64,000 bases of DNA from Rugalucina vietnamica (GCA_964017185.1 OZ024874.1:38106721-38170720); one strand, 5' to 3'. Shown: positions 11,829 through 23,800, numbered from the stretch's first letter. Notes: generated from the sequence alone by a model not told the origin. Made by a program: numbers and translations.

Positions 11829-13932
11829 CTAATGAATAGGGATGTCATTTGGTGTCAGATTTAAGGTTCGGACGTTCGGAAACAAACATTCGGATGGTTC
11901 GAACGTTCGCATTTTTTCGGATCAGGCCATAACATTACATGTACGTACATTTACATGTGTGTTAATCGAGTGCTCCCTTGAAAGAACATTCATAATCAAG
12001 AGTTACTGGGCTTGGTGTTGTTTCCGTGGATGTGACGCAGAAACAAAACGCCATGCAATTTAGGAAAATTCATTTACATTCGCAAAAGTAACAAACATCA
12101 CACTAAAACAGCATTACTCAAAAACTAACTCTATACTGCGAAAGTTAAATAATGCCATTATCAAAAATTCACGAACATTCACCGAGTTACCATTTTGTCA
12201 AACTGGTGCGTCAGCAAACAAATTCAATTTAGTTACATTATACATGTACATGTAGAAAATCGTAAAGTATTATGATTTTTTTATTCTTTGCATTAACGGG
12301 GCAGCTTAAGAATCCGCCTATTTGATTTGTCAAATTAAGATCATAGTAAGCATACTTGTTTGTTTAATCCCAAAATATATCTGTCAATCATCTGACAAGT
12401 TGTTTTGCTGGGCGACGGTCTTTATAATTGTGAATCAAATCGTTTTCTAAAGGAAACAAAAGAGGCCAATTATCATATTTAATCCCTTCTTTGTTTATCA
12501 TCGCTTCCCCTTCATCAGGCTGTCAACCAATTCCTATATTCCTATTAAACTCCTATATTTTGGGTCCAAATCCTATATTTTTAAGCACCTCCTATATTCC
12601 TATAATATCTCCTATATTTTTAAAATATTTCCTATATTTTCAGGAAAATTTGTTGTCGATGAATGATCATATATATAGCAAATAGTAGTGCTCTGAAACT
12701 GCCTATTTATTCTTCATTCTTTATTTTTTAAATAAAACCGTATTCATACTGTATATTATATAGTGCATAAATGGTCATTATGTTACCCTTTACTCCTTAG
12801 TCAGGGTTACTTTTAAGTCCAAAGCATGTCCCATTTTCATAACAATTCCTAGTTTCCATCAAAGTTGTCATGTTTTTTATATTGTATCTTTTTTTAATAT
12901 ATTTTCTTTCTTCCTATGCCTTAATTTTGTTGTAAATTAATGCAACTGTACAGTGTACAATTGATCCCAGGAAAGGCTGAGATCACGTGAGACAAAGGTA
13001 TGTACCCTAGAGCTTCTGGGGGCCTAGGCGGCCCCCAGACCCCTGCCTGATTTCACAGGATTATTACATACGGTACATGTATTAATAAACATTCTTTTCT
13101 ATATTATAGACTTAGGAATTTCCCCTAAGATTCAGAGTTGTAGATTTATTTTACCTTTGAGAAAGAATATGATAACTCACCCTCTCACTATGATTTTTTT
13201 CATATTTGTTACTTTTAGTGAAAAATAAAAGTAGGTCTAAGTTTAGAAGTAGAAAAAAGGTGACCTTAATCTTCGCTTTATTCTCTGTATATATATTTTT
13301 CAATGAAAAAGCCTTTGTTTGCATGCCAACAGAATGCCTTTGTATTCTGAGAGTCAGCTAATGGGCCTGTGTAGTATCACCATCCTGCATAATGCTTCAG
13401 CACACTTCATCATCACATGAATGGTCACCTGTCTGGGTTGTGATGATGTGGAACTGAATGGTTACTTTATCTAGATATTTTAGACATTAATTAATGTGGA
13501 AAAAGTGAGTGTGAAGGTAAGATTGTTAGTATAAGAGCATAGAATGAAGCGATTTTCACGAGAAAACTCCTATATTTTTCCTCAAAATGAGCTAAAACCT
13601 CCTATATTTCTTAGAAAAAAATCCTATATAAACTCCTATATTTTTTAGAAGACTTGGTTGACAGCCTGCTTCATGCCCTTGATGTCCTGTTAATCTGTTA
13701 CACCTTAGTGACCTTTGACACTACATGTTTAGAAATTCGTATTAAATACCTTGTTTCCTATTCTGCTACGTACATGTTGTGTAGTTTTGTAATATATTAA
13801 TAGAAATTTACCTAAATAATTGGACAAGTTGATTTTTTAGCGAACGTTCGGATGGTAAAATTTGGATCCGAACTTCGGTACGGGATCCGAAGTCCGAACG
13901 TTCGGACTCCGGTTGACATCCCTACTAATGAA
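11829..13932. mobile_element. hAT-like non-autonomous DNA transposon with 8-bp TSD
   Basis: The element spans 11837-13924 and is flanked by an exact 8-bp direct repeat CTAATGAA at 11829-11836 and 13925-13932. Its ends are inverted: TAGGGATGTCA at the left and TGACATCCCTA at the right. The TAGGGATG terminus and the 8-bp duplication are typical of the hAT superfamily. Both subterminal zones carry repeats of a CGAACGTTCGGA-like motif in both orientations (11866-11920 and 13840-13910), probably transposase binding sites. No transposase ORF is present. A second element (12516-13668) is nested in it, so the original hAT copy was about 930 bp. Confidence 0.85.
12510..13674. mobile_element. Nested DNA element, CAGGCTG termini and 6-bp TSD
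   Basis: Within the hAT-like element, 12516-13668 has 15-bp inverted ends CAGGCTGTCAACCAA / TTGGTTGACAGCCTG, flanked by a 6-bp direct repeat CTTCAT at 12510-12515 and 13669-13674. Both ends carry many copies of a CTCCTATATTTT-like subterminal motif (12532-12645 and 13567-13645). There is no ORF of note. It was inserted after the surrounding hAT copy. Confidence 0.8.
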
Positions 13933-13939
13933 ACAACGG

Positions 13940-15265
13940 ACAATTATCACGTTTCGGGTTGCTGCCCTGGTTCCGGCTTTTAGCTTATTTTCCTTATATG
14001 GAAGTAACGTCGCAGCCCTGCAGAAAAAAGTGTACTTGTCTAATGGCTACGAAAGACGACTAAAAAATAATTGTGTAAACACAAATTTTATGTAAATAAA
14101 AACTGAAAGTAGTGGAATGCAAGGGACAAGGATTTCAGGCAAAAGTGCGTATTTGTAAGATAAATACTTTCTTTCACGATTTTCCCAAAATCACAGGTCG
14201 GTTTTCTCAAAGTATAATACTTAAATGTATCATTTTTCCGCACATTTGCACTTACTTGACCTTTGACCTCGCAGTGACCTCCAAGGTGGGAGTAATTTCT
14301 CTCTAAAGTGCTTAGAGATTCAATGTTGACTATTGTCATAGTAAGTTTATATAAAAGAAATCTGCTACCTTTGGATTTTGCATGAAAATAATAACATTTC
14401 CTTGTCAAAAGTAAAAATAATAACATTTTTTCAGAAATAAGGTGCCTAACAAAAAGTGCGTTTTTGGGGCCATAAGCTGCTGATCTGTGATTGCTATCAT
14501 AATGAAATTTTCTCTACACATGCTAAGGCTGATAGAAAATTAGTATAAGATTTAGTCCCCTTGACTGGTAACAAAAAATTGCTGGCTCATATTATAAGTA
14601 TTCAAGGTGCCACCCATAGCCCCATATGGTAACCCATATGTACAAGTATACAACATATGCATTGTTCAGGATATGGGGGGATACTTGAAGTTTTGTGCGT
14701 TGGTTCCAGTTTAGGTCGCATCAACAAAATCACGAAGTGGTTTACGGGAATGTGAGACATTTAACATGATGTGAAGGTGTAGATTTCTCACCTTTTAGCA
14801 GAAGAAATGGTGTTTGCTGCTTTATTCTAAAACAAAATAATATAGATTGAAAGGAGACATGTCGTGATGCCGTTACTCCGCAACTATAAAGGTGCACAGA
14901 TGAGTAGGATCATGTAGAAATCAAAACTTTTAAAATACTGTATCTACAAAATTTACTCTTGATTGACAATAATTGCCATTTCTTTCAAACAGTGATATCT
15001 GATGTACGGCAACATGTAGAAAATGTGAACTATGAAGAACTGAATTTATTCTTTACGTCTCTTGATTTTCCTTCAGTAAAGCTACCACTTTGATTTAAAT
15101 GATTGATCTTATGCAAAACTGCAATGATTTCACAAGTCACGTATGAACCTGCGTGGCAAATTACCGTGACTTGTTATGAAATAGCACGAAATTTGCATGA
15201 TTTTCACAGACAATGCATGCAAGTTTTTCTCTAGCATTTAATTGAAGTCTGCAAGTGACACAGTT
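13940..15265. other. No gene recognised
   Basis: AT-rich sequence; ORFs of up to 112 codons (14088-14426) show no recognisable domain and no coding signature. Confidence 0.4.
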
Positions 15266-16914
15266 TTTAGCTCACCTGAGCCGAAGGCTCATAGGTGAGC
15301 CTATAGTATACCCATGCTCCGGCGTCCGTCCGTCCGTCGTCCGTCGTCCACAATTTCAAAGATCTTCTTCTCTGAAACCGCTGGGCTGATTGTTCTCATA
15401 TTACACATACACCATCTACAGGTAGGGGGAAAGAATAATTGTGTTTTTTGTTTTGATCGGATAAGGACTCTGGTTGCTATGGCAACTTATGCTTCCCATA
15501 GACTTATAATGGAAAAAAGTGAAAATTGCCAGTTTTTGCTGTCTTGTTGGAGATATTTGAATTTTGTTTTTGCAGAAATGTTTATTGAGTAGTCCTCTAC
15601 GTTTGGTGTGACTTTTGTCCTAATCCTTCATTTTGATTGGTTGCAGGGGGCCCCATATAGGGCAAAATTTCGAAAAACATTCAAAAATCTTCTTCTCAGA
15701 AACTGTCAAGGGGATGAAGCCTGTACTTTGTATACATGTTCCTGACAGTGGCCTCTACATAATTTGTGTTTTTTATTCCAGGCGGATAAGAACTCTGGTT
15801 GCTATGGCGACTTAAAGTTTCCATAGACTTATAATGGGAAAAGTGGAAATCGGCTATTTTTCCACTAAAATTGCAGGCATTTGAATTTTGTTTTTGCAGA
15901 ACTGTTTATTGAGTAGTGTTTGACGTTTCTTGCGACTTTTGTCCTAATCCTTTATTTTGATTGGTTGCTGGGGCCCCATAAAGGGCAAAATTTTGAAAAA
16001 AACATTCAAAAATCTTCTCCTCAGAAACTGTCAAGTGGATGAATCCTGTACTTTGTATACATGTTCCTGACAGTAGCCTCTACATAATTTGTGTTTTTTA
16101 TTCCAGTCGGATAAGAACTCTGGTTGCTATGGTAACTTTAAGTTTCCATAGACTTATAATGGGAAAAGTGGAAATTAGCTATTTTTTGAAAACTATTGCA
16201 GCCTGAGATCTGAAAAGTGGTAGATGCAAACAACTAATGGATTAGATGAAGGTATATGATTAATTTAGGTCAAGGTCATCTCGTCCATACACACTTTTCA
16301 AAGATTTTTTTTCTCTGAAACCACTAGGCCAATCAAAGCCAAATTTTATATGAAGCATCTATAGGAAGTGGGAACCAATGTATATATTAATAATCCAGGT
16401 CACATTACCAAGATGGCCACCATGCCCATATATGGTAAAAACCCTTAAAATATCTTCTTCTCCAGAACCGGTGCACCGATTTCAACGAAACCTTGCATGA
16501 AGTATGGATGACTCAAGTACTACAATGTATATGTAAATCATGACCCTGTGGTGACCTTGACCTATTTTATGGCAAGGTCAACATAGGTCGTCAATGCATT
16601 TGAATGGGGAAAACTTTTTAAATGTCATTTTAAGTGAAAGTCTTGCAGGAAATGGGCAGTAGGACAGAATTTTAATGATTCTGAAAAAAAATTGACCCCA
16701 GGGGCTCATCTGCTTTTAAAATGTTATTTGAAGGGGAAAATCAGTAGGAAATTGGCAAACAAACAGAATATTGATTATTCTGAAAAAAAGAAAATGGCCC
16801 AAGGGCTTCATCTGCCCCTGCACTGGGGTTAAATACCATAATATTCAAATATGTTTATTGGTATATGAAGCAGATCTCAGGTGAGCGTTTACAGGACCAT
16901 TGGTCCTCTGGTTA
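15266..16914 (+). repeat. GCTCACCTGAGC-family long element, copy 1
   Basis: It starts with the hairpin GCTCACCTGAGCCGAAGGCTC ...GGTGAGC, then TATAGTATACCCATGCTCC and a (GTCCGTCC)n microsatellite. Inside are imperfect repeats of about 300 bp built on CTTCTTCTCTGAAACC, ATAGACTTATAATGG and CAAGATGGCC blocks. It ends with CAGGTGAGCGTTTACAGG and CCATTGGTCCTCTGGTT. Three more copies lie at 25050, 60152 and 63414. It has no coding capacity. The hairpin end plus TCCG microsatellite plus tandem body is the layout of pearl-like/tandem-repeat-containing MITE families in bivalves. Confidence 0.8.
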
Positions 16915-16981
16915 AGAAAATCCTACCAACACTTTTGGCAGACTGAAACCTATGATGATATAATTGGAATAAAAATTAGTT

Positions 16982-17072
16982 TTTCGGACTAGCGCGCCTT
17001 CGGAATGGCGAGCCTTCGGACTAAAGGGCCTTCGGACTAGCAGACCTTCGGACTAAGGGCCTTCGGACTATA
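16982..17072. repeat. Short minisatellite on CCTTCGGACTA
   Basis: About six imperfect units of 12-18 bp sharing CCTTCGGACTA, with variable linkers (AGCGCG, AAAGGG, AGCAGA, AAGGG, TAAGG). GC-rich against an AT-rich background. Confidence 0.75.
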
Positions 17073-17074
17073 AG

Positions 17075-18460
17075 GCGGTCACCATTCTATAAATAGTCTT
17101 AACAAGAAAATTATAGCATGTTCTTAGTAACATGCTATATGGAGGGGTTTATAGAAATTTGGAAGTTTAAAATAATATGAGATTGTGATAGAAGTCTACA
17201 GTGACAAGAAGAATGATTCCTTTAGTAACGTATAGTGCATTTTGATCCCAAATAAAACATGTACTGTGTTAAACCGTGAATGGTTTCATCACCACGCCTG
17301 AAAAATTGTTGACTTGACCTTTAAAACTTAAAAGAAACAAACAAACATATGTAAAATTCCATCAGCAAAGTAAGTTCTATTCAAAATTTCAAACATGTTT
17401 TCTTGCTGTCTGAATGACCCAAAGTTGTATAGCTTGCTTGTGCATAACCTGATTAGATTTTCTGAGTCTCCAAATAAAGATTTAAAATACATGATGAAAG
17501 TTTGATTCTGCTAGAGCCAATCAGAACATTACTAAATATCACACAATTAAGCAATAATGGAAGGACAATGTGAATCCAGTATGGTTCGAATTCTATAAAC
17601 ATGTGTTGTAAATATAATTTAGATCTTAGGTTATGTGACATAAGCCAAAATCTGCTAGCACGTGACCCAAATGGTTTAATCTTAAAAGTGAGGTTAAACT
17701 GACACCCCATACTGAAATCTTCATCCATGAGGCTTGGTTAGGGGTAGTGTGATCCAGATTTTGCCTTAGCTCTTTGTTTTGTAAATAACACTGGCAAAAT
17801 ATATCGGATATTCACCTAGATATACTCTATTTTCCGTGACAAAAATGTGAAATAATATATGTCTGTAGACGTTACATTTCAAGTTGACGTTTTCTGTGCA
17901 CATACTCACAAAACTTAAAAAGTCACATAGATGAAACAGAAAAGAAATAAATAAAAAGTTTCCGAATTCCCCAAATTTTTCCTAAAATCTGATATACATG
18001 TATCTTTTGTGAATTTTTGCACTACAGCAATTCAGATGTTTTGTCACCACTTGAAATTACAAACGATTGCATTTTAAGAGTTCGATCAATATCAATACAT
18101 TTTTGTGTGGCGTCGTGTGATGTAGCATAAATCCGTACTGTAAGAAATCCGGTTCGGGTACGGTTTTCTTGCGTTCTAAATAAATCACGATATTGTTGTG
18201 TACATAAAATTCTTCACATGCTACTATGTGGTGACCCATGATTAGCTTTGTAGGTTTGATATTATCTATGACCGTTCCGGACAGTATCGGTTCGTTTCGG
18301 ACAGTTTCGGTCCAATCCGGTAATTCGTGATACCGCATGTCAATCATCTATAATGTACAGCGGACGTGAAAGAGGACACTGTATTGGAAACAACATAATT
18401 TGTCATATGGATCGTTTTCCGATAAAAACCGATAAATAGGTCAACGAGAGAGTCCGTCCA
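17075..18460. other. No gene recognised; one SINE-type tail
   Basis: At 17290-17345 the text CTGAAAAATTGTTGACTTG and an AAACAAAC-rich end resemble the 3' tail of the SINEs elsewhere in this window. The rest is AT-rich spacer without supported features. Confidence 0.4.
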
Positions 18461-18464
18461 AATC

Positions 18465-19227
18465 TTAAGTCCAATTCGCATGCGCAAAAAATACACGCGT
18501 GTAAATATACTCCGGTGTGTATTTATACTCCGGTGTGCAAATCAACCTGAGAGTAAATTTAAATTGCGTTCGCATGGGTTTTATCGCCAGGAGTATTTTT
18601 GTAGGTAAATTTATCATTTCTGGATTAAAACCTGTTCATTTAAGTTTTCTGTATTTGCAAAACAAGAAGAGGCTGCTTCAAGGTGTTTATGTAGACTTTC
18701 GCAGCAGAGGGGAATCATGTAATGGTCAGGCTTAACCTTAGCAGTTATACAGTTCCCTTTTTTCATCCTTTCACAAGGAATTCCTGTTAAAATGCCCCAA
18801 GAATCCTAACCAAGAATGATGAAGAAATAGTGTGGCTGTTTGCATACCATATGATCTAAAATGTTATGAATGGCAATAAACTCTTATTTAGCAACAATGT
18901 CCACAGTTTCAGCAATTGTCATATAATCAGTTAGGAACAAAAATTGAGAAAATTCGTTATCTAAAAGCAGAATATTGACTTGAAATAAAAATACTCATGG
19001 GTAAATTTTACTTTGCGTTCGCATGGGACATAACAGTAAATTTACACGTGTGTATTTGTAAAAATAAAATTTGCATCTGGTCAGACCCAGGAGTAAATTT
19101 ACCCATATGTAAATATACTCCGGTGTGTATTTGCGTTCGCATGCGCCATTTACTTACCCCGAGTAAAATTTGCACACCGGAGTATATTTACACGTGTGTA
19201 TTTTTGGCGCATGCGAATTGGACTTTA
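18465..19227. mobile_element. Non-autonomous element with 52-bp TIRs and TTA duplication
   Basis: 18468-19224 begins and ends with inverted repeats of about 52 bp (AGTCCAATTCGCATGCGC ... and its complement, continuing through ACACGYGTGTAAATA and CTCCGGTGTG with few differences). The flanks carry TTA at 18465-18467 and 19225-19227. A 3-bp TWA duplication is what PIF/Harbinger elements make. The CTCCGGTGTG/GTAAATTTAC/GTTCGCATG blocks recur inside several times in both orientations. No transposase is encoded. Confidence 0.8.
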
Positions 19228-19724
19228 TAATTTAAAAACATTTGAACCTAAGCAACCCTAGTTAATATCATTAAACAATACATCTCCAGTTTTATTTTAT
19301 CATAAGCATCGTATGTACTGATCTTGTTAGCGTGAAGAAAATATATTTATTTATCGAAGTGAAAGTGACAAAAAATGGCCGATAAAACAAACACTAGCTT
19401 AGTCTAGCCTCGAAGAGTGAGGCCCAAGAAAGGGAATTCAATGTCGTGTATAAACAGAAATGAAAATGCACCTTCATAAACCCCTAAGAAGCCTTATTAC
19501 GTCAAATGATTGACAGAATACTGAAAACATATGGAGAGGTCAATACTACGGCTAATGGCTACCCTCCAGAAAAGTGCTATAAGAAAATTGAAAATCGGTT
19601 TGCTAATAAAAAATTTATACCAAATGACTTATGCCCAAAATTCATTTTGGATAGGCATTTTTGCATGTACAGGGGAGGTTATCCAAACATGTCAAAATTG
19701 AAATTCTAGCAGCTCTGTATATGC

Positions 19725-19896
19725 GTGTTCGGGGTTCTCCAATGGTACCATTGGTTGGTGACATTTGTACCATTTGTACCAATTTAACTGCCAATGGTAC
19801 CATTGGTAAAGAAATTGGTGCAAATGGTAAAAATGGTAATACCAAAGGTACCAATGTTACAAATGTTACGGTACCATTGGGAGAACCCCCGAACAC
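19725..19896. repeat. 172-bp inverted-repeat element rich in GGTACCATTGG
   Basis: The ends GTGTTCGGGGTTCTCC and GGGAGAACCCCCGAACAC are inverted copies. The body is a degenerate set of AATGGTACCATTGG / ATTTGTACC units, so the whole segment can fold. Both strands happen to be open with Gly/Asn/Thr-rich translations; I consider these by-products of the short repeat. Confidence 0.75.
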
Positions 19897-20153
19897 AAGC
19901 TATGATTGATTTATTATATTGTTGAACTCTTGACAAACTAAGCATATTATTTATAGATGCAACTGCATCCAAAATGTCTCGAGTCATCTCGGCCTAACAA
20001 AAATGGTCGCCGTTTTGTAAAATTATCCGCTAATGATGTGAAATGGAAAATTACTCAAAGTCAGATTAGCATTCATTTTTAGAGAAATTAACCGAAATTC
20101 TAACAAAAACACCAAGTCATTCTAGACTTCAAGGTGTTCAGACATGTTTTTGC

Positions 20154-20154
<1 letters not shown>

Positions 20155-20203
<49 letters not shown>

Positions 20204-20745
20204 TAAGTAAGTAAAGACTTTATTTATAGAGGGTAACAACATTTAGCATTGACTAATCTTCCATGAGGCCCTCAAATAATATACAAGTTATATATACAAA
20301 TAACAATCAAGAATGCAGATATTAAAAAAAAAAAAAAATAATAATAATAATAAATGAAAGAATATGGAACAATGAAAAGATAAATGAACTTTGTCTCAAG
20401 AAGGTCTACATGTCCACTAAGTTTTGATACAGACGCAGACAAGTCTACACTAAAAGTAGAACTGCAATTTCGATATACCACTGGCTGACCTTCTTTTGAC
20501 ACAGCTCAAGTAATACAATATATATGCACAAGAATATAACAAATACAAAATAGACATTCGAAAATGAAAAGACAGGACTGAGAGATCATTTTCACTTTGA
20601 CATTCTATTGTGTCAGCCATTTTAAACATCCGCTATGAAAAGTTTCGGGTGTTTCTGCCCTTTTTACTTGAGCTGGTAAACCAGCCAGAATATCACACAC
20701 TTTGTTTGAAACAGTCTTTCTTTGGAAGAGGTGGAACATAACATT
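20155..20745 (-). pseudogene. 3' end of a LINE with (TTAC)n tail
   Basis: On the minus strand 20745-20590 reads a LINE-like C-terminus (KVCDILAGLPAQVKRAETP). A 3' UTR follows with GGGCCTCATGGAAGATTAG, GTTACCCTCTATAAATAAAG and a terminal (TTAC)n microsatellite, seen as (GTAA)n at 20155-20210 on the plus strand. This terminal microsatellite is typical of CR1-group elements. Only the last 0.6 kb is here. Confidence 0.65.
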
Positions 20746-21067
20746 AATATTATGTGGAAATGATTTATTGCTAAAAAGATTGTTGAATCAATTCAATACA
20801 TATGCTTCAAGTCGTATTTCAAACCAAAAACATCACAGAAAGGACACAAAATTATCAACTCCAAAGTCAAGCCAATCTCAGGCCAAGTGAGTGAAGAGAA
20901 CAAGGACAATGAAATTAATACTGATGGAATTAAATCTACACCATTTACAGTAGAAATAGATTCACAGGCATGACAGGATGAAATAACTTGTGTTGAACAG
21001 TAAAACACAAATAAGAATGATGATGATTCCAATGCACAAATTGACAACAACCAAAGCACTGGAGGAA

Positions 21068-21309
21068 TATGAGCCGCAACACAAGAAAACCAGTCTTCAG
21101 GGTTTCAGACCAGGTGAGACACAAATCGGCCTGTAAAGTCACAGAAGCAGGCTAGAAGCTTGAAATTTTGTCTACAAGTAGAAGAGATATTGTACTATCT
21201 GAGTAGCGAAAACAAAGGGGCTGATCAGCTGTGCAGTTACTGCACAGCTGATCTGCGCCTTTGTTTTCGCATAGGCAAATATCCAGTTTTCTCTCGTCGC
21301 AGCTCATAT
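21068..21309 (+). repeat. TATGAGCCGC palindromic MITE family, copy 1
   Basis: Ends TATGAGCCGCAACACAAGAA and a complementary end at CGTCGCAGCTCATATA. The central strong hairpin has arms CTGATCAGCTGTGCAGTTAC / GTAACTGCACAGCTGATC next to CAAAGG/CCTTTG. Shared internal text: GACACAAATCGGCCTGTA, CAGGCTAGAAGCTTGAAATT, TTGTACTATCTG. Confidence 0.8.
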
Positions 21310-21899
21310 AAGAAAGCAATAAAGAATTATTGAACTAAATACATGTAGCTATAAAACCAAACACATAGTTGCTTTAATTTTTGTGGCAGACTAAAGTAGG
21401 AAACACATACAAAAATTTGCTTTGACCTAACTTCAAGTTGACAGATTAATACTATTTTGAAGGTGTTGGTAGCTGACAAGCCACCTGTCCGTCAAATGAT
21501 GGGAGTGTGAATTATCTGCTCATTTATTTGTCAGCCCTAGAGATGATTAGATAGCTGCTGTATCAGAACGAATTGTAAACCATCTCACTACAAAGTGAGT
21601 CTACACCAGCTGTTCAGCTATACTTCTGATGGTCAACTTGAACATTACCTGTAAGTAACAGTTTAGAGTTTTTCAATTATTTGAGCAATGCAATAGTTTT
21701 ATAAATAAGAAATGCCATGCTTTTTAGTATGAACCAAAATGGAAGCCATCTGACAAATTGATTTACACTGTCAGGGTCATAATCTTCTGCAGGTGTTTCA
21801 GAAGAGGGGGATTTTGAAAAAGGCAATTTCCGAAAGCTGGTGTAAGGACAGTAGCACGGGGAAAACTGTTAAAATTTCATTTGAAGGGATAATTTGCAT

Positions 21900-22138
21900 T
21901 TTTTTTTTTTTTTTTTTTTTAAATTCAGTTTTACGTCCCTTTCAAGATTATTTCAGCTCATATAAGACGGGCCAATCAGAAGGTGGGTGAAAAAGTGAGA
22001 ACCCCGAGAAAAACCACCTGAGGCTGACACACCCGCAAGCAGAACTTGGCTTGTCTCACATGTGGCCAGTGCGGGGCTTGAACCCACACCAGACACAGCG
22101 GTGAGATGATCGAGTGATTAAGAGACAGCGAATTTGCA
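21900..22138 (-). repeat. tRNA-derived SINE, copy 2 (head truncated)
   Basis: Same family as 9815-10030. On the minus strand box B is GGTTCAAGCCC (about 22085-22075); the box A region is replaced near 22120-22135. The tail ACGTAAAACTGAATTT is followed by a poly(A), which is the T run at 21900-21920. The poly(A) supports LINE-driven retroposition. Confidence 0.75.
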
Positions 22139-22261
22139 TAGAGTAGGCATATCAACTCAGGTGAGCATTTACAAGACCATTTTTTTTTGGGGGGGGGGGG
22201 GGGGAGGGGGATAGCTACTTCATTTGCTCACATTTTCACTGTGACATAATGACTAATGACC

Positions 22262-22433
22262 TAGTCATAATTGACACAAACCAAGCTGTACAAGCACAGA
22301 AGGTGACTAGAAGCTTGAAGTTTAGGAAGAACTGCACTATCTGAGTAGCGAAAACAGAGACGCTGATCAGCTTTGCAGTTACTGTGAAGCTTATCTGCGC
22401 CTTTGTTTTCGCATATGCAAAACTCCGGTTTTT
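22262..22433 (+). repeat. TATGAGCCGC MITE family, copy 2 (left end lost)
   Basis: Retains GACACAAACC, GACTAGAAGCTTGAAGTTT, ACTATCTGAGTAGCG, the central hairpin (degenerate: CTGATCAGCTTTGCAGTTAC) and GTTTTCGCATATGCAAAAC. The left terminal repeat is missing. Confidence 0.7.
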
Positions 22434-23152
22434 ATCGTACCTGCTTATAGCAGGGTGCGATATAGGAGTTCAAATTTCCGTCCGTCCGCCCGTACATTCG
22501 TTCGTTCGTCCGTCCGTCCGTCAACATTTACGTTGGAGTTTAGTTTTCTCGACATCAGTGATAGCTGCGAGTCTGAAACCTTGCATAGTAATTGTCCTTG
22601 ACATACCATTTAAGCATGCACCTTGACCCAGTATCCTTGACCTATATTTCATGGTCCACTGACTTTGAAAATCTTTAGGTCGAAGTTTGGTTTTCTCGAC
22701 ATCAGTGATAGCTGCGAGTCTGAAACTTGCATAGTAATTGTCCTTGACATACCATTCAAGCACGCACGATGACCCGCTGACCTTGACCTATATTTCACGG
22801 TCCATTGACTTTGTAAATTTTTACATCAAAGTTTGGTTTTCTCTGCATCAGTGATAGCTGCGAGTGTGAAACCTTGCATAGTAACTGTCCTTGACATACC
22901 CTTCAAGCACGCACCTTGACCTGCTGACCTTGACCTATATTTCACGGTCCATTGACTTTGTTATATTCTTATGTCGAAGTTTGTTTTTTTCTGCATCAGT
23001 GATAGCTGCGAGTGTGAAAGCTTGCATAGTAAATGTCCTTCACATACCCTTTCAGAACACACCTTAACCTGGTACCCTGGACCTATATTTCACGTTTTTA
23101 GTTATTTTGCCCGATGCAGGTGCGATATCGACCTCCGCGGAGTTCTTGTCTC
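22434..23152 (+). repeat. Microsatellite-plus-tandem element, family P2
   Basis: Begins ATCGTACCTGCTTATAGCAG then GGGTGCGATATAGGAG and a CCGTCCGTCCG / TTCGTTCG microsatellite. Four tandem units of about 147 bp follow (starting near 22536, 22683, 22829, 22976) with TCAGTGATAGCTGCGAGT and CCTTGCATAGTAA. It ends with GCAGGTGCGATATCGACC and TCCGCGGAGTTCTTGT. Same design as the GCTCACCTGAGC family but unrelated in sequence. Units contain TGACCTTGACCT. Confidence 0.75.
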
Positions 23153-23221
23153 ATGACGCAGCTCAATTAATTGTCAACTATTAGTAGTTATTCAAACAAT
23201 ACATAGAGGATATTTGCTTTT

Positions 23222-23354
23222 TTGAGGTGAACACCAAATATATTTCATCGAGTGAGTTGAAAACATCAGAATTTTCACGAGTGCACAGCATGAGTGAAAA
23301 TTTTTATGTTTTCAACTCGCGAGATGAAATATATTTGGTATTCACTGAAAAAAA
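23222..23354. repeat. Palindrome, about 40-bp arms
   Basis: TGAACACCAAATATATTTCA ...GAGTTGAAAACAT at the left is matched in reverse complement by ATGTTTTCAACTC ... TGAAATATATTTGGTATTCA at the right. Confidence 0.8.
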
Positions 23355-23632
23355 GCAAATTTTCTTTTTATTTTATTCAATACACGGGCATTTTCCAATT
23401 CACAAGGCAGGCGGTGAAAATGCAAAAACCAAAAATTTTTGAAAACACAAATAATTTTGGTACCACATTGTTCCTTACATTCTAACTAAGAAAATGAATA
23501 CCCACACTTTATGTTTTCGTTCATAAATAACGGAGTTATAGGCGTTTGAATTTCTGAAGTGAGGCACATTTGATAACGTCAAGTAAATGGAAACGTCAGA
23601 AGTAATCCAAAATCTACAGTGAAGATCTATAG

Positions 23633-23800
23633 AGATTATCATATGACAATTTTCATATCGTACCTCGTATCAACCCGAGAATCCCGTATCAGCCCGAGAC
23701 TTTCGTATCAGCCCGAGGGCCGAAGGCCCGAGGGCTGATGCAAGAGTCGAGGGCTGGGTTGATACGTGGGTACGATATGAAAATTGTCATATCGTAATCT
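23633..23800. repeat. MITE-like palindrome, about 44-bp arms
   Basis: Left AGATTATCATATGACAATTT then TCATATCGTACC; right GGTACGATATGAAAATTGTC then ATATCGTAATCT. The centre has GTATCAGCCCGAG repeated and the inner hairpin GGGCCGAAGGCCC. Confidence 0.8.

Noticed and set aside
12491-12685. ORF rich in SYI/PIFL
   Set aside because: Translation of the subterminal CCTATATT repeats of the nested transposon.
19661-19909. Collagen-like or Asn/Gly-rich short protein
   Set aside because: The frame is produced by a GGTACCATT repeat that is open on both strands inside a palindrome.
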